In this document: positions 16,126-25,712 of the stretch, piece after piece
Layout: every line of letters begins with the position of its first letter
Numbering within the stretch: the first letter of the stretch is position 1
Assembly (NCBI GenBank): GCA_902632605.1
Contig: CACPDB010000003.1
Coordinates: 130,342-164,868 of the forward strand
Source: an uncultured SAR86 cluster bacterium
GTDB lineage: Bacteria; Pseudomonadota; Gammaproteobacteria; Magnimaribacterales; AG-339-G14
Reading direction: 5' to 3'
Length of the DNA stretch: 34,527 nt
Notes under the pieces: model-generated
What the model saw: the letters and a program-made list of their open reading frames with translations, nothing else
Database searches by the model: none
Told to the model about the DNA's origin: nothing
Program-made: the position numbers and the translations under genes

Positions 16126-17229
16126 TCAACTTTCAAATCTTTTTTTCAAATTGGAACTTAAAACACTCCAAATGATAAAAGCTGACACGAACATATAAAA
16201 AGATAGATACTCTGAAATTTGATTGACTTCGAAAAGCATTCCAACAAAAGTCAAAAAGATACTGATTAAAGTAACTATTATCAGACTTTGACCTTTTGAA
16301 TAACCATTATCTAAGAAGAAATGATGAATATGCTCTCTGTCTGACCTATATAAAGAAACTCTTAAAAGTGCTCTTTTGAACATAACCCTTAGAGCATTTA
16401 AAAGAACCATAGCTATAAGCCAAGGAGCAGTCATAGGGCTAATAACTTCAAGCTCAGCAGCACTAATCAGGAACCAAGCCGCAGTATACCCAATAGCCAT
16501 AGAACCATGATCTCCCATGAAAACTCTATTTTTCTTTCCAAAAAAACTTAAATTCATTAAGAGATATGGTAGAAAAGCTATTAAAAATATTGCGAAGAAA
16601 ATACCATTTCCACCAATGAAATAAAATATTGCAGACGATACAATTAAAACTTGAGTTGAAAAAAGACCATCCAAGCCATCAATCCAATTGAAAGCATTTG
16701 CTACACCTACAACACAAAAGATTGTAAAAATTGGACTGAGAATAGTATTTAGTTTTATTTCGCCAAAACCAAAGAGATTTCCTAGAGAAGTAAGGCTTAA
16801 ATCAGAAACTCCAATTACTATTCCGGAACATAAAACAAGAGTCATAAATCTAAACCAAACGGGAAGTTCTAAAACATCATCAAAAAATGAAACAGCAGCA
16901 ACAATTAACCCTGTAATTCCTAATAAAAGTCCTGTTTTAATGTCTAAATTCCAAGTTGTAAGTTCTAAAGATTCTGTTTCAAAAAATATTTCTAAAAATT
17001 GAGAATAACTTAGCGCCAAATAAATGGTGCCAATAACAACCAAAGAAAACATAATTGATATCCCTCCCGAAATAGGGACTAACATTCTATGTATCTTTTT
17101 TTCTCCATCAGGTACATCTACTACCTTTAACCTTTTTAAAATTATCCTAAATAAAAAATGAATTATTAAACTTATAAAAAATAGAAAAGAAAAAGTTGCC
17201 AAATAAAATGGCTGAAAAATTTCTAACAT
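16126..17229 (-). CDS. WecA/MraY-family undecaprenyl-phosphate sugar-1-phosphate transferase
   Basis: 367-residue polytopic membrane enzyme, with about ten or eleven hydrophobic segments across its length. It transfers a HexNAc-1-phosphate from a UDP-sugar to undecaprenyl phosphate on the cytoplasmic face, initiating O-antigen or related glycan synthesis. WecA-type landmarks: VDVPDGEKKIHRMLVPISGGI near residue 37, the Asp-rich FFDDVLELP, the catalytic NAFNWIDGLDGLFS, VFMGDHGSMAIGY, and the histidine-rich loop DREHIHHFFLDNGYSKGQ. It is closer to WecA than MraY, which would lie in the mur cluster. It converges with the isomerase gene (4-base gap). It probably works with the sugar-nucleotide genes elsewhere in the window. 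Confidence 0.9.
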   Translation of the reverse strand: MLEIFQPFYLATFSFLFFISLIIHFLFRIILKRLKVVDVPDGEKKIHRMLVPISGGISIMFSLVVIGTIYLALSYSQFLEIFFETESLELTTWNLDIKTGLLLGITGLIVAAVSFFDDVLELPVWFRFMTLVLCSGIVIGVSDLSLTSLGNLFGFGEIKLNTILSPIFTIFCVVGVANAFNWIDGLDGLFSTQVLIVSSAIFYFIGGNGIFFAIFLIAFLPYLLMNLSFFGKKNRVFMGDHGSMAIGYTAAWFLISAAELEVISPMTAPWLIAMVLLNALRVMFKRALLRVSLYRSDREHIHHFFLDNGYSKGQSLIIVTLISIFLTFVGMLFEVNQISEYLSFYMFVSAFIIWSVLSSNLKKRFES

Positions 17230-17249
17230 TTGGAAAGAGTTTTTAAAAA

Positions 17250-18071
17250 TTAATTTAAAAAACTGTCGTCTTTCTCAAGCATCAAGTCATAAAGGGGTTG
17301 GAAGCTAGCCCACATTGCCATTTCAGTCCCAACTTGAGTTTTAGTAAGCTTGGCAACATCATCAGAAATTCTTTCCATCTGACCAGCGGCTTCCGCTAAA
17401 AGTTGAGATTGACAGCACCTATCCATAGACAAGAACGCCCACAAAGCTGCATCTACGGATTCACCAGTTGTTAACAAGCCATGATTTTTTAAAATGGCTG
17501 CTCTTTTGTCACCAAGAGCTTCAGCAATTCTATCTCCTTCATCAGTTTCTAAAACAACACCAGTGTAGTCATCAAATAAAACATGATCATCATAAAAAGC
17601 ACAAGAGTCTTGAGTAATAGGTTCCAAAAGTCTACCTAAAGTAGAAAATGATTTTCCATACATGGAATGAGAATGAGCAGCAGCATTTACATCTGATCTT
17701 GCTTCATGAAGTCTTGAATGTATAGCGAAAGCTGCAGTATTAAGCATTTTATCTTCGCCTTGAACGATATTTCCTTCTCTATCTACTAAAATCAAATCAG
17801 ATATACAAATTTGACCAAAATGCATACCAAAAGGATTCACCCAAAAATAATGAGGGTATTCTGGATCTCTCAAAGTAATGTGTCCTGCGATTCCTTCATC
17901 ATAACCAAAATGAGAAAACATCCTAAAGCCTGCAGCAAGTCTTTCGAGCTGATGTCTTCTAATCTCTTCCATTGTCTTGCATTCAACTGGAACAATGGAA
18001 CCTTTGGTTTTTCGGGGTAGTTTCCCCAAAGAAGTATCGATAGGTAACTTTATCTCTTTTTCATCTGACAT
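17250..18071 (-). CDS. Class II aldolase/adducin-family protein
   Basis: 273 residues with one aldolase_II domain. Seen: RRHQLERLAAGFRMFSHFGYDEGIAGHITLRDPE, the metal-binding AAAHSHSMYGKSFSTLG (two His) and KNHGLLTTGESVDAALWAFLSMDRCCQSQ (third His). Members include fuculose-phosphate aldolases and many proteins of unknown function; the FGYDEGIAGHIT form resembles the adducin-like hydroxylic-acid or decarboxylase branch more than sugar-phosphate aldolases. A short N-terminal extension (about 35 residues) precedes the domain. It is transcribed leftward, 20 bases before the wecA-like gene, and diverges from fumC with 78 bases between starts. Reaction unknown. Confidence 0.88.
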   Translation of the reverse strand: MSDEKEIKLPIDTSLGKLPRKTKGSIVPVECKTMEEIRRHQLERLAAGFRMFSHFGYDEGIAGHITLRDPEYPHYFWVNPFGMHFGQICISDLILVDREGNIVQGEDKMLNTAAFAIHSRLHEARSDVNAAAHSHSMYGKSFSTLGRLLEPITQDSCAFYDDHVLFDDYTGVVLETDEGDRIAEALGDKRAAILKNHGLLTTGESVDAALWAFLSMDRCCQSQLLAEAAGQMERISDDVAKLTKTQVGTEMAMWASFQPLYDLMLEKDDSFLN

Positions 18072-18149
18072 TTCATCTTCTCCATAAAATTCTTCGATAT
18101 TCTAACTTAATATTTTGTACAATTTATATCTCATTTTAATAAAAAAATT

Positions 18150-19559
18150 ATGCCTAAGAAAAGAAAAGGTTTCAGAATAGAAAAAGATAGCTTAGGAGAA
18201 GTTTATGTTCCAAACTCTGCCATGTATGGAGCACAAACACAAAGGGCAGTAGAGAATTTTCCAATAAGTGGAATAAAAATGAATTTTCCATTTACCAATT
18301 CGTTTGTCGACTCATTAGGGATAATCAAAGATGCCGCTGCTAGGGCAAATAAATCTTTAGGGCTTTTATCTCCAAAAAAAGCCAATGCTATATCAAAGGC
18401 TGCAAAAGAAGTTTGGCAAAGCAAGCATAACGAACAATTTCCAGTCGACGTTTTTCAAACTGGTTCTGGCACGAGCTCAAATATGAATGCCAACGAGGTT
18501 ATAGCAAATTTAGCTAGTAAATTTGCTGAGACCCATGTAGATCCTAATGATGACGTGAATATGAGTCAAAGTAGTAATGATGTGATTCCTACTGCAATAA
18601 AAGTTAGCGCTCATATGGATCTAACCAAAAAGCTTTTACCAGCTTTGGATAAACTAATTGATGTAACTGAAAAAAAAGCAAACTCTTTGAAGGGTTTAGT
18701 GAAGACCGGAAGAACTCATTTAATGGATGCAATGCCTTTGGATTTTCAACAAGAACTTTCTGCTTGGACTGCTCAGTTAAAGAATTCAAAAAAAACTTTT
18801 ATATTTTTAGAAGCCAGATTGTTAGAGATGCCTTTAGGGGGTACAGCAGTTGGAACAGGTATTAATGCTCATCCTAGATTTGCTAAGTTATTTGCTCAAG
18901 AGCTTGGCAAGTTAAGGGGTGGAAAATGTAAAAATATTCCAAGTGACAATTTCTTTCACGAATTAAGCGCACAAGATACTGCTGTTCAGGTTTCTGGAGA
19001 ACTTAAAAATCTAGCAATTATTCTATTAAAAATCTCAAATGATCTTCGCTGGATGAATAGCGGCCCCTTAGCAGGTTTATCGGAAATAGAACTTCAAGCT
19101 TTACAACCTGGAAGCAGCATCATGCCTGGGAAAGTAAATCCAGTCATTCCAGAAGCAGTTGCGATGGTCGCTGCAGATGTTATAGGAAATGATGTTGCTA
19201 TAAGTATTGGTGCACAATCAGGAAACTTTCAACTTAATGTGATGTTACCTGTAATTGCTTATAACCTTCTAAAAAGTATTAACATTTTAAGCGGTGGGAT
19301 GAATGTTTTGGCATCTAAAGCCATAAAAACTTTCAAAGTAAATCAAAAGTCGGTTCAAGTTTCTTTAGATAAAAATCCAATTTTGGTTACAGCTTTAAAC
19401 CCCATTATTGGCTATGCAAAAGCAGCTGCCATAGCAAAAAAAGCTTATAAGGAAAACAGAGCGATCATAGATGTTGCACTAGAAGAAACCAATTTGCCAA
19501 AAGCTAAGTTGCAGAAACTTCTTAATCCTGCGAAGTTAACCAAAGGCGGAATTAATTGA
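18150..19559 (+). CDS. fumC: Class II fumarate hydratase
   Basis: 469-residue iron-independent fumarase of the TCA cycle, converting fumarate to malate. It begins with a short basic leader, then FRIEKDSLGEVYVPNSAMYGAQTQRAVENFPISG, VFQTGSGTSSNMNANEV, MSQSSNDVIPTA, GRTHLMDAMPL and the signature GSSIMPGKVNPVIPEA (from residue 321), where the mobile catalytic serine loop lies. The TGSGTSSNMNANEV motif and length separate FumC from AspA and argininosuccinate lyase. The stop overlaps the start of the pterin dehydratase gene as TGATG. Confidence 0.95.
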   Translation: MPKKRKGFRIEKDSLGEVYVPNSAMYGAQTQRAVENFPISGIKMNFPFTNSFVDSLGIIKDAAARANKSLGLLSPKKANAISKAAKEVWQSKHNEQFPVDVFQTGSGTSSNMNANEVIANLASKFAETHVDPNDDVNMSQSSNDVIPTAIKVSAHMDLTKKLLPALDKLIDVTEKKANSLKGLVKTGRTHLMDAMPLDFQQELSAWTAQLKNSKKTFIFLEARLLEMPLGGTAVGTGINAHPRFAKLFAQELGKLRGGKCKNIPSDNFFHELSAQDTAVQVSGELKNLAIILLKISNDLRWMNSGPLAGLSEIELQALQPGSSIMPGKVNPVIPEAVAMVAADVIGNDVAISIGAQSGNFQLNVMLPVIAYNLLKSINILSGGMNVLASKAIKTFKVNQKSVQVSLDKNPILVTALNPIIGYAKAAAIAKKAYKENRAIIDVALEETNLPKAKLQKLLNPAKLTKGGIN

Positions 19560-19900
19560 TGGAAAAACTTCTTGAGGGAAAATGTGAGGCTTGTAGAGCA
19601 GATGCTCCTTTAGTCACCCCTGAAGAAAGAAAAACATTAATGCCACAAATTCCAGGCTGGGATGTAATCGAGGTTGATGGCATAGAGCAACTTACCTGCG
19701 CTTATGCTTTCAAAGATTACCTATCGGGTTTAGATTTTTTAAAAAAAGTTGCACATCTCGCAGAAGAAGAAGATCATCACCCCGAAATAGTTTTGGAATG
19801 GGGAAAAGTCACCGTTACATGGTGGTCTCACAAGATCAAAGGATTACATAAAAACGATTTTATTGCTGCAGCTAAAACAGATGCTTTGTTTAGCGAATAA
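19559..19900 (+). CDS. phhB: 4a-hydroxytetrahydrobiopterin dehydratase
   Basis: 113-residue pterin-4a-carbinolamine dehydratase, which recycles the pterin cofactor of aromatic amino-acid hydroxylases. The domain is complete: LMPQIPGWDVIEVDG, TCAYAFKDYLSGLDFLKKVAHLAEEEDHHPEI with the conserved EDHHP, then VTVTWWSHKIKGLHKNDFIAAAKTD. An N-terminal pair of cysteines (CEAC) near residues 8-11 is often seen in bacterial members. The ATG at 19559 overlaps the fumC stop and is preferred over the in-frame TTG at 19556. No phenylalanine hydroxylase is in the window, so the partner is elsewhere or the protein has another role. It converges with and overlaps the MFS gene by 11 bases. Confidence 0.92.
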   Translation: MEKLLEGKCEACRADAPLVTPEERKTLMPQIPGWDVIEVDGIEQLTCAYAFKDYLSGLDFLKKVAHLAEEEDHHPEIVLEWGKVTVTWWSHKIKGLHKNDFIAAAKTDALFSE

Positions 19901-21113
19901 TTATTCTAGAACCAACAGCAAAGCCAATTAGTGTAATTGCTCCCATCAATAAGAAAGATTCAAGATAGAGATTTAAGTCAAAAGCTGTGCCAACTAAGAT
20001 CATGCCAATAGGTTGAACAGGTACGATTAACATTGCCGATACACCTCTGACAGAACCAAGATTTTGTGAACCGAAGGCTTTTAGAAAACAAGCACTCATT
20101 AAAACCATCGCTCCACCAAATCCTAAACCAAAAACAAAACAAAACATTGTAAAGAAAAGATAGCTATCAATTAAAGTCAAACCAAAAATTCCTATTGATT
20201 GCATTGCCATCATGATCATCACAGGAATATTTGGTCTTAATCTATCCATTAGGTAACCAAAGAAAACCTTTCCAACCACGCCACCAAATGCAGCAAAAGA
20301 GTAAGCAAAGACAGTTTGTTTTATAGGTAAACCTAAAATTGTCCAAGTTTCTAAAAAACCTTGATTTTCAGAATGTAAGGGCAAGTGCAGTAAAACACCA
20401 CCCATAGCTAAAAACTGAAAAGCAAAAGCAAGAGAGATGATCCAAAAAATTCCATGTTTAAAAAAATCTTTGATTCCTAATAAACCTTGAGAAGAATCCG
20501 GAGCTGGCTGATCAGGAAGATTGTCTTTGTGTTGCCCGATCTCTTCGGGAGTATCGATAACAAAATATCTAACGGTTGGAATCAATAAAAAAATCACAAT
20601 CAAGCCAAAAACCATATAGACATTTCGCCAACCTATCATTTCAATGAGCGGATCAACCAAAATTGGCAAGACTACACCAGAAAATGATATTCCAATGGCA
20701 GCAATTCCTAAAGCCATGCCCGCATTGCTTTCAAACCAATTGGCTACTAATTTAGTGACAGAAAGATTACCCAAAGCAGGCCCTCCGATGGCGAGTAATG
20801 TGGCATAGATTAAAAGTAGGTTAAAGCTACTCTGTACAAATGAAATAGAGAATAGTCCTAAGCTAAAAATAACCCCTCCAATCATCATGATTTTTTTTAT
20901 GGAAAACTTATCCAACAGTCTACCCAGAAATATCGAAGCTATGGCAGAACTTATAAACCATAAAGACAGAGCTCCTGACAGTTGAGATTGTGTTGCGCCT
21001 AAATCTCTTTCTAAAGCGGAAAACATCAAAGGAAAACAGTAAAAAATAAAACCTACGACGGAAAATTCCATCATCATTCCGGTATAAACCATTTGCCAGC
21101 CTTTAAATTTCAT
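19890..21113 (-). CDS. Major facilitator superfamily transporter
   Basis: 407 residues with about 12 hydrophobic segments and a central loop (PEEIGQHKDNLPDQPAPDSSQ), the usual 6+6 layout. The loop between helices 2 and 3 contains the MFS motif-A-like GRLLDKFSIKK, and the symmetric loop in the second half has FGYLMDRLRPN. Helix-rich segments such as GGPALGNLSVTKLVANWFESNAGMALG resemble the oxalate/formate antiporter and monocarboxylate porter branch, so an organic anion is the most likely substrate, but this is inference. It is divergent from guaB, with its start 48 bases from the guaB start. Confidence 0.88.
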   Translation of the reverse strand: MKFKGWQMVYTGMMMEFSVVGFIFYCFPLMFSALERDLGATQSQLSGALSLWFISSAIASIFLGRLLDKFSIKKIMMIGGVIFSLGLFSISFVQSSFNLLLIYATLLAIGGPALGNLSVTKLVANWFESNAGMALGIAAIGISFSGVVLPILVDPLIEMIGWRNVYMVFGLIVIFLLIPTVRYFVIDTPEEIGQHKDNLPDQPAPDSSQGLLGIKDFFKHGIFWIISLAFAFQFLAMGGVLLHLPLHSENQGFLETWTILGLPIKQTVFAYSFAAFGGVVGKVFFGYLMDRLRPNIPVMIMMAMQSIGIFGLTLIDSYLFFTMFCFVFGLGFGGAMVLMSACFLKAFGSQNLGSVRGVSAMLIVPVQPIGMILVGTAFDLNLYLESFLLMGAITLIGFAVGSRIIIR

Positions 21114-21160
21114 TTTTTGCCTAATCTATGCTTTTTGTTTTCTTTCTGTATAATTTGAAA

Positions 21161-22630
21161 ATGTTGCGTATTGAAGAGCAAGCTTTGACCTTCGACGATG
21201 TACTTTTGGTACCGCAATATTCTAGCGTCCTTCCTCAAGAAACCGATTTAAGCACAAAATTAACTAAACAGGTTAATTTAAAAATTCCAATAGTATCTGC
21301 TGCAATGGACACAGTAACTGAAAGCCGAATGTCTATTGCTTTAGCCGAATTAGGCGGCATTGGTATTATTCATAAAAATATCTCGATTACTGATCAGGCG
21401 AAAGAAGTTTCTTTGGTTAAAAAATTTGAAAGTGGAGTAGTAAGAGATCCAATTACCATTTCCTCTAAAAAAAGTGTTGGGGAATTAATCAAGCTTACTC
21501 AGGATTTAAATATCTCAGGTATGCCCGTTGTCAATGATGGCAATTTAGTTGGAATTGTAACTTCCAGAGATTTTCGAAACGTTTCTGATTTGTCTGCTCC
21601 AGTTGAATCCATCATGACGCCAAAAAAACGCTTGGTTACTGCAGAGGAAGATGCAAAGTTAGACATCATTAAAAATCTTCTTTATAAAAATAGAATAGAA
21701 AAAATCTTATTGGTTGATAAAAGTTTTACCTTAAAAGGTCTTGTGACTTTGAAAGATATCAATAAAAACAAAGATTTTCCCTTAGCCTCTAAAGATAGTG
21801 AAGGTAGACTTCTTGTTGGAGCTGCTGTAGGCAATGGCGAAGAAACCGATGAAAGAGTGGATGCGCTTGTTGAAGCAGGCGTTGATGTTCTTGTCGTTGA
21901 TAGTGCTCATGGGCATTCCAAAGGCATCATTGATAGAGTTCGAAGAATCAAGAAAATGAATAAAAGTATTCAAGTCATTGGTGGGAACGTCGCAACAGGC
22001 GATGGCGCCTTGGACTTAATTAAAGCTGGAGCCGATGCTGTAAAAGTAGGAATAGGTCCTGGATCGATTTGTACTACAAGAATAGTAACCGGTGTTGGCG
22101 TACCTCAAATTTCTGCTATCGCAAATGTGGTCAAAGCGATTGGCAAGAAGAATATTCCAGTCATTGCTGATGGTGGAATTAGATTTTCTGGCGATATTGC
22201 GAAAGCCATAGCTGCTGGAGCTAGTACCGTGATGCTTGGCAGTATTCTCGCTGGGACAGAGGAAGCTCCAGGACAAGTGGAGCTCTTTCAAGGCAGAAGT
22301 TATAAATCTTATAGAGGCATGGGCTCCGTAGGAGCCATGTCAGGAGAGACAAATTCTGGAGATCGATATTTTCAAGAAGATGTTTCAAGTTCTGACAAAC
22401 TGGTACCAGAAGGAATTGAAGGTAGAGTCCCATACAAAGGTTGGGTGGAAACAACCATCCATCAAATGCTTGGCGGCTTAAGACAAAGCATGGGTTATAC
22501 CGGAAGCAAAGATATCAAAGCAATGAGAACCAAAACCAAATTTGTACAGATTACATCCGCAGGGATTAACGAAAGTCATGTTCATGATGTGAGCGTCACA
22601 AAAGAAGCACCAAATTACAGAATTAGCTAA
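21161..22630 (+). CDS. guaB: IMP dehydrogenase
   Basis: 489 residues, one more than E. coli GuaB. Oxidises IMP to XMP with NAD, the committed step to GMP. The chosen ATG at 21161 gives [21 protein letters not shown], the canonical N-terminus; the frame extends to an ATG at 21128 but those 11 residues are not part of the family. Two CBS domains occupy about residues 95-205. The catalytic loop [15 protein letters not shown] places the nucleophile at Cys304. The late flap [10 protein letters not shown] and [14 protein letters not shown] phosphate site are present. It is followed two bases later by guaA, forming the guaBA operon. Confidence 0.96.
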   Translation: MLRIEEQALTFDDVLLVPQYSSVLPQETDLSTKLTKQVNLKIPIVSAAMDTVTESRMSIALAELGGIGIIHKNISITDQAKEVSLVKKFESGVVRDPITISSKKSVGELIKLTQDLNISGMPVVNDGNLVGIVTSRDFRNVSDLSAPVESIMTPKKRLVTAEEDAKLDIIKNLLYKNRIEKILLVDKSFTLKGLVTLKDINKNKDFPLASKDSEGRLLVGAAVGNGEETDERVDALVEAGVDVLVVDSAHGHSKGIIDRVRRIKKMNKSIQVIGGNVATGDGALDLIKAGADAVKVGIGPGSICTTRIVTGVGVPQISAIANVVKAIGKKNIPVIADGGIRFSGDIAKAIAAGASTVMLGSILAGTEEAPGQVELFQGRSYKSYRGMGSVGAMSGETNSGDRYFQEDVSSSDKLVPEGIEGRVPYKGWVETTIHQMLGGLRQSMGYTGSKDIKAMRTKTKFVQITSAGINESHVHDVSVTKEAPNYRIS

Positions 22631-22632
22631 AA

Positions 22633-24186
22633 GTGAATAACGCTATTGATTCAGAAAAAATAATCATTCTGGATTTTGGTTCTCAATATACTCAATTGAT
22701 CGCAAGGCGCATTAGAGAACTTGGAGTTTATTCAGAAATTCTTTCTCATGGTACTTCTTATAAAAACATTCAGAAAGAAAATCCCAAGGGCATAATTATT
22801 TCTGGCGGCCCAGAGTCTGTTAATGCAAAAAATACTCTTCATGTTGACTCTAAAATTTTAGAAAGCGACATACCTGTTTTAGGAATTTGTTACGGCATGC
22901 AGCTCATGTCAAAACATTTTAGAGGATCAGTTAGTACCTCAAAGAAAAGAGAATTTGGTCATGCTGAAATTAATTTGAATAAAAGTAAATTATTTCAAGA
23001 TATCAAAATATCCACACTCAATGTTTGGATGAGCCATGGGGATAAAGTAACTAAGTTGCCTAAAGACTTTAAAAAAGTCGCTTCCTCTAAAAACAGTCCG
23101 ATTGCAGCTTTTGAAAACAATTCAATTAAAAAATATGGCTTGCAATTTCATCCAGAGGTAACACACACAGAAAAGGGCGCTCAAATTTTAAAAACTTTTG
23201 TCAGAGAAATTTGTGGTTGTCAGACAAAATGGCGACCAAAAAATATAGTCGATAAACTTGTTGAAGATATAAAAAAACAAGTAGGCAAGCAGAAAGTACT
23301 ACTAGGTATTTCTGGAGGAGTCGATTCTTCAGTGGTTGCTGCACTTTTATCAAAGGCAATAGGCAAACAATTAGAATGTATTTTTGTTGATAATGGTTTG
23401 TTACGAAAAGATGAAGCCAAACAAGTCCTTAGAGATTTAAAAAAAGCTTTAAAAATCAAGATTCATTTTTCTGATTCTGAAAAATTCTTTCTTAAAAATT
23501 TAAAAGGTAAAACAGATCCTGAACAAAAAAGGAAAGTAATAGGAAAAAACTTCATCGACGTATTTTTGAAAGAAGCAAAAAAAATTAAGGATGTCTCATT
23601 TCTAGCGCAAGGTACTATCTATCCTGATGTGATTGAATCTTCTGGAATCAAAGGGGGCAAGGCGCACGTGATTAAATCTCACCACAATGTGGGCGGGTTA
23701 CCTTCCTACTTAAAATTACCTTTGGTCGAGCCTATAAATTCTCTATTTAAAGACGAGGTAAGAAAAATAGGTTTATCATTGGGTTTGCCTAAGTCTTTGG
23801 TTGGCAGGCATCCTTTTCCAGGCCCTGGTCTAGCAGTAAGAACAATCGGAGAGATTACGAAAGAAAAATTGGATATCTTAAGGGAAGCAGATTATATCTT
23901 TATGGAAGAGCTGTCTTCGGCAAATCTATATGACAAAGTAAGCCAAGCATTTGCAGTATTTTTACCTATAAAAAGTGTCGGTGTAGTGGGGGATGCTAGG
24001 CGCTATGAATATGTGATTGCTCTCAGAGCTGCAGAAACTATTGATTTTATGACAGCGAAAGCCTCTCAACTCAATCATGACTTATTGAATAAAGTCTCCG
24101 ATAGGATCATCAATGAAATTCCAAAAGTTTCTAGAGTTGTCTATGATATTTCAAGCAAACCACCAGCTACTATTGAGTGGGAGTAG
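22633..24186 (+). CDS. guaA: GMP synthase (glutamine-hydrolysing)
   Basis: 517 residues, complete, GTG start. Converts XMP to GMP using glutamine and ATP. The class I glutaminase domain has nucleophile Cys86 in GICYGMQLM and LQFHPEVTHT; the PP-loop ATPase has SGGVDSS (227-233); the C-terminal dimerisation domain ends in KPPATIEWE. Its 3' end is an attachment site: the last 18 bases (24169-24186) are repeated with three differences at 28463-28480, at the other end of a 4.3-kb island. The present guaA tail may therefore have been supplied by the island while the original tail was displaced. GuaA remains intact either way. The 3' end of guaA is a recognised integration hotspot in other bacteria. 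Confidence 0.96.
   Translation: MNNAIDSEKIIILDFGSQYTQLIARRIRELGVYSEILSHGTSYKNIQKENPKGIIISGGPESVNAKNTLHVDSKILESDIPVLGICYGMQLMSKHFRGSVSTSKKREFGHAEINLNKSKLFQDIKISTLNVWMSHGDKVTKLPKDFKKVASSKNSPIAAFENNSIKKYGLQFHPEVTHTEKGAQILKTFVREICGCQTKWRPKNIVDKLVEDIKKQVGKQKVLLGISGGVDSSVVAALLSKAIGKQLECIFVDNGLLRKDEAKQVLRDLKKALKIKIHFSDSEKFFLKNLKGKTDPEQKRKVIGKNFIDVFLKEAKKIKDVSFLAQGTIYPDVIESSGIKGGKAHVIKSHHNVGGLPSYLKLPLVEPINSLFKDEVRKIGLSLGLPKSLVGRHPFPGPGLAVRTIGEITKEKLDILREADYIFMEELSSANLYDKVSQAFAVFLPIKSVGVVGDARRYEYVIALRAAETIDFMTAKASQLNHDLLNKVSDRIINEIPKVSRVVYDISSKPPATIEWE
24169..24186 (+). repeat. guaA-tail direct repeat, left copy (putative attL core)
   Basis: ACTATTGAGTGGGAGTAG, the last five guaA codons and stop (Thr-Ile-Glu-Trp-Glu). 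It matches the copy at 28463 at 15 of 18 positions and the more distant copy at 30520 also at 15 of 18. A shorter match, GACTATTGGAT, lies inside the island at 24315-24325. Confidence 0.75.
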
Positions 24187-24197
24187 TTTTTACTCCT

Positions 24198-24222
24198 AAA
24201 ACCCATATAAAAACTGGGTTTT
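24198..24222 (+). terminator. Hairpin after guaA, possible terminator and att-region element
   Basis: AAAACCCA (24198-24205) pairs with TGGGTTTT (24215-24222) around a 9-base loop. The flanking A and T runs would suit a weak bidirectional terminator for guaBA. A closely related sequence (AAACCC ... GGGTTT, 28428-28451, with a similar TATAAA-containing loop) lies at the other end of the island in the same orientation, so the hairpin may also be part of the recombination site. Confidence 0.5.
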
Positions 24223-24224
24223 CC

Positions 24225-24244
24225 AACTACATACTTACTACATA
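24225..24244 (+). repeat. 20-bp repeat, left copy (putative integrase arm sites)
   Basis: AACTACATACTTACTACATA: two 9-bp units, AACTACATA and TACTACATA, starting 11 bases apart, one helical turn. Identical to 28389-28408. A second, weaker pair (AACTACATA at 24287 and TTACTACAA at 24298, again 11 bases apart) follows in the same left end. Confidence 0.75.
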
Positions 24245-24286
24245 CTTTCTCTATAACATATTGATTTTATAGGATCTTAAAAACCT

Positions 24287-24306
24287 AACTACATAGATTA
24301 CTACAA
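24287..24306 (+). repeat. Degenerate arm-type repeat pair
   Basis: AACTACATA (24287-24295) and TTACTACAA (24298-24306) repeat the 9-bp unit of the 20-bp repeat at the same 11-base interval. Confidence 0.55.
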
Positions 24307-24414
24307 CCTGAGGTGACTATTGGATTTCATAAGTTACCCTAATATTTTATAAGTATAATAAGAGTTTAATTTCCTTAAAAAGTATACGTGGACACTAATG
24401 TTAACTATATTTCT

Positions 24415-24420
24415 TATAAT
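24415..24420 (+). promoter_or_regulatory. Possible -10 element for the methyltransferase operon
   Basis: A consensus TATAAT lies 36 bases upstream of the GTG start at 24457. A TGGACA sequence at 24389-24394 is a fair -35 match, but the 20-base spacing is longer than usual, so the call is weak. A ribosome-binding site AGTAGGAA (24442-24449) is well placed for the GTG. Confidence 0.3.
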
Positions 24421-24456
24421 GAAAAAGAATGCATATTTTAAAGTAGGAATAGTTTT

Positions 24457-25707
24457 GTGAAACCTCATCAGCTAGATCTGAATATAGAAAATTATAAAGG
24501 AAAGAGCGCAACCCATTCAGGAGGAAGGGGTGAGTTGTTTCATGATTGGTTTCCATATTTAGAGGGTTTTTCTTCAGAGTTTGTAATAGATATTATTCGT
24601 CAAAGATTTAATAAACCAAAATCAATTTTAGAACCTTTCTGTGGAGTAGGTACTACTCCTATTACATTGTTGCAGCAAAACATATCTTGTGGATACTGTG
24701 AGGTGAATCCATTTTTATTAGAATTAACTTCCCTAAAACTCAGTTCATTGAAGCTTAATAAACAAGATACAGAAAAACTTATATCTGATCTTTCACAACT
24801 CGAAAATCAAATCAAGATTTCTCTCAAAAAAGTTGAACCAAACAATGAATTAGATACATCTTATAAGGACTCTTTTGAAGATGCTGAATATATTTCTGAG
24901 CCAAATAAAGCATTAATCTTAAAATTAAAAACAATTGAAAACGAGATTATTCGTGAAAAGCTCAAACCATATTTCAGGATAATTGTATCTACTTGTCTTC
25001 TTAAAGCATCACTTCTTCGTAGAGCTGGAGATGTGAGGTATAAAACAAAAAGGGAGCTTGAGAAAGGTGTGCCCAATATAATCAACTTAGTCTCTGAAAA
25101 AATACATTTGATACAGGATGATTTAGCTAAATTATTTAACATGTCTGAGTATGGTGATGCTTTTTTAGTTTCTGAAGATGCAAAGGAATTAAAAAATTAT
25201 AGAGGAAAGAATTTTGACGGAGTTATCACAAGTCCTCCATACCTAAATGGCACAAATTATATTAGGAATACAAAATTAGAACTTTGGTATCTTGGATATC
25301 TTAAAGATAAAAAAGATTTGAGGACATATAGAAATAATGTAGTCACTTCAGCTATAAACGACGTCACTAAGGAAAGTGGAGCGAGTGTAGTCGAAGAAGC
25401 AAATGATATTGTTAGAGAGCTTCAATCTAACTGTTACGATAAAAGGATTCCTAAAATGGCAGCAGCTTATTTCGAGGACATGAAATTAGTTGCTAAAGGT
25501 ATCCATAAAGATGTAAATAAAAATTCACCCGTTTGTATAGATATAGGCGATAGTATTTATGGTGGAGTTCACATACCAACGCATAAGATTCTCTCTGATA
25601 TTTTTATTTCCTCTGGATTTAAGACTGAGGATTCAGTAATTCTGAGAAAGCGATTTTCTAATAAAGGGCATCCACTCACTCAAAGATTACTTTTTTTTAG
25701 GAAATAA
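24457..25707 (+). CDS. DNA amino-methyltransferase, first of a pair (probable N4-cytosine or N6-adenine)
   Basis: 416 residues, GTG start with good ribosome-binding site. SAM-binding motif I is EPFCGVGTT (59-67) and catalytic motif IV is TSPPY (258-262), preceded by FDGVI. The SPPY form is more typical of N4-cytosine enzymes than the DPPY of N6-adenine enzymes, but this is not decisive. About 190 residues lie between motifs I and IV; this order and spacing differ from the common beta arrangement and would leave room for a target-recognition segment in the middle. It starts the island cargo and is followed 5 bases later by a second methyltransferase of the same layout. Together they could modify the two strands of an asymmetric site. 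Confidence 0.87.
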   Translation: MKPHQLDLNIENYKGKSATHSGGRGELFHDWFPYLEGFSSEFVIDIIRQRFNKPKSILEPFCGVGTTPITLLQQNISCGYCEVNPFLLELTSLKLSSLKLNKQDTEKLISDLSQLENQIKISLKKVEPNNELDTSYKDSFEDAEYISEPNKALILKLKTIENEIIREKLKPYFRIIVSTCLLKASLLRRAGDVRYKTKRELEKGVPNIINLVSEKIHLIQDDLAKLFNMSEYGDAFLVSEDAKELKNYRGKNFDGVITSPPYLNGTNYIRNTKLELWYLGYLKDKKDLRTYRNNVVTSAINDVTKESGASVVEEANDIVRELQSNCYDKRIPKMAAAYFEDMKLVAKGIHKDVNKNSPVCIDIGDSIYGGVHIPTHKILSDIFISSGFKTEDSVILRKRFSNKGHPLTQRLLFFRK

Positions 25708-25712
25708 ATTCT

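Noticed and set aside
21128-21160. Longer GuaB start at 21128
   Set aside because: The extra 11 residues ([11 protein letters not shown]) are not part of the family; [14 protein letters not shown] at 21161 matches the normal N-terminus.
24225-24306. CRISPR-like array from repeated ACTACATA units
   Set aside because: Units are 9 bp with 2-base spacers and only a few copies; this fits arm-type binding sites, not repeat-spacer arrays, and no cas gene is present.
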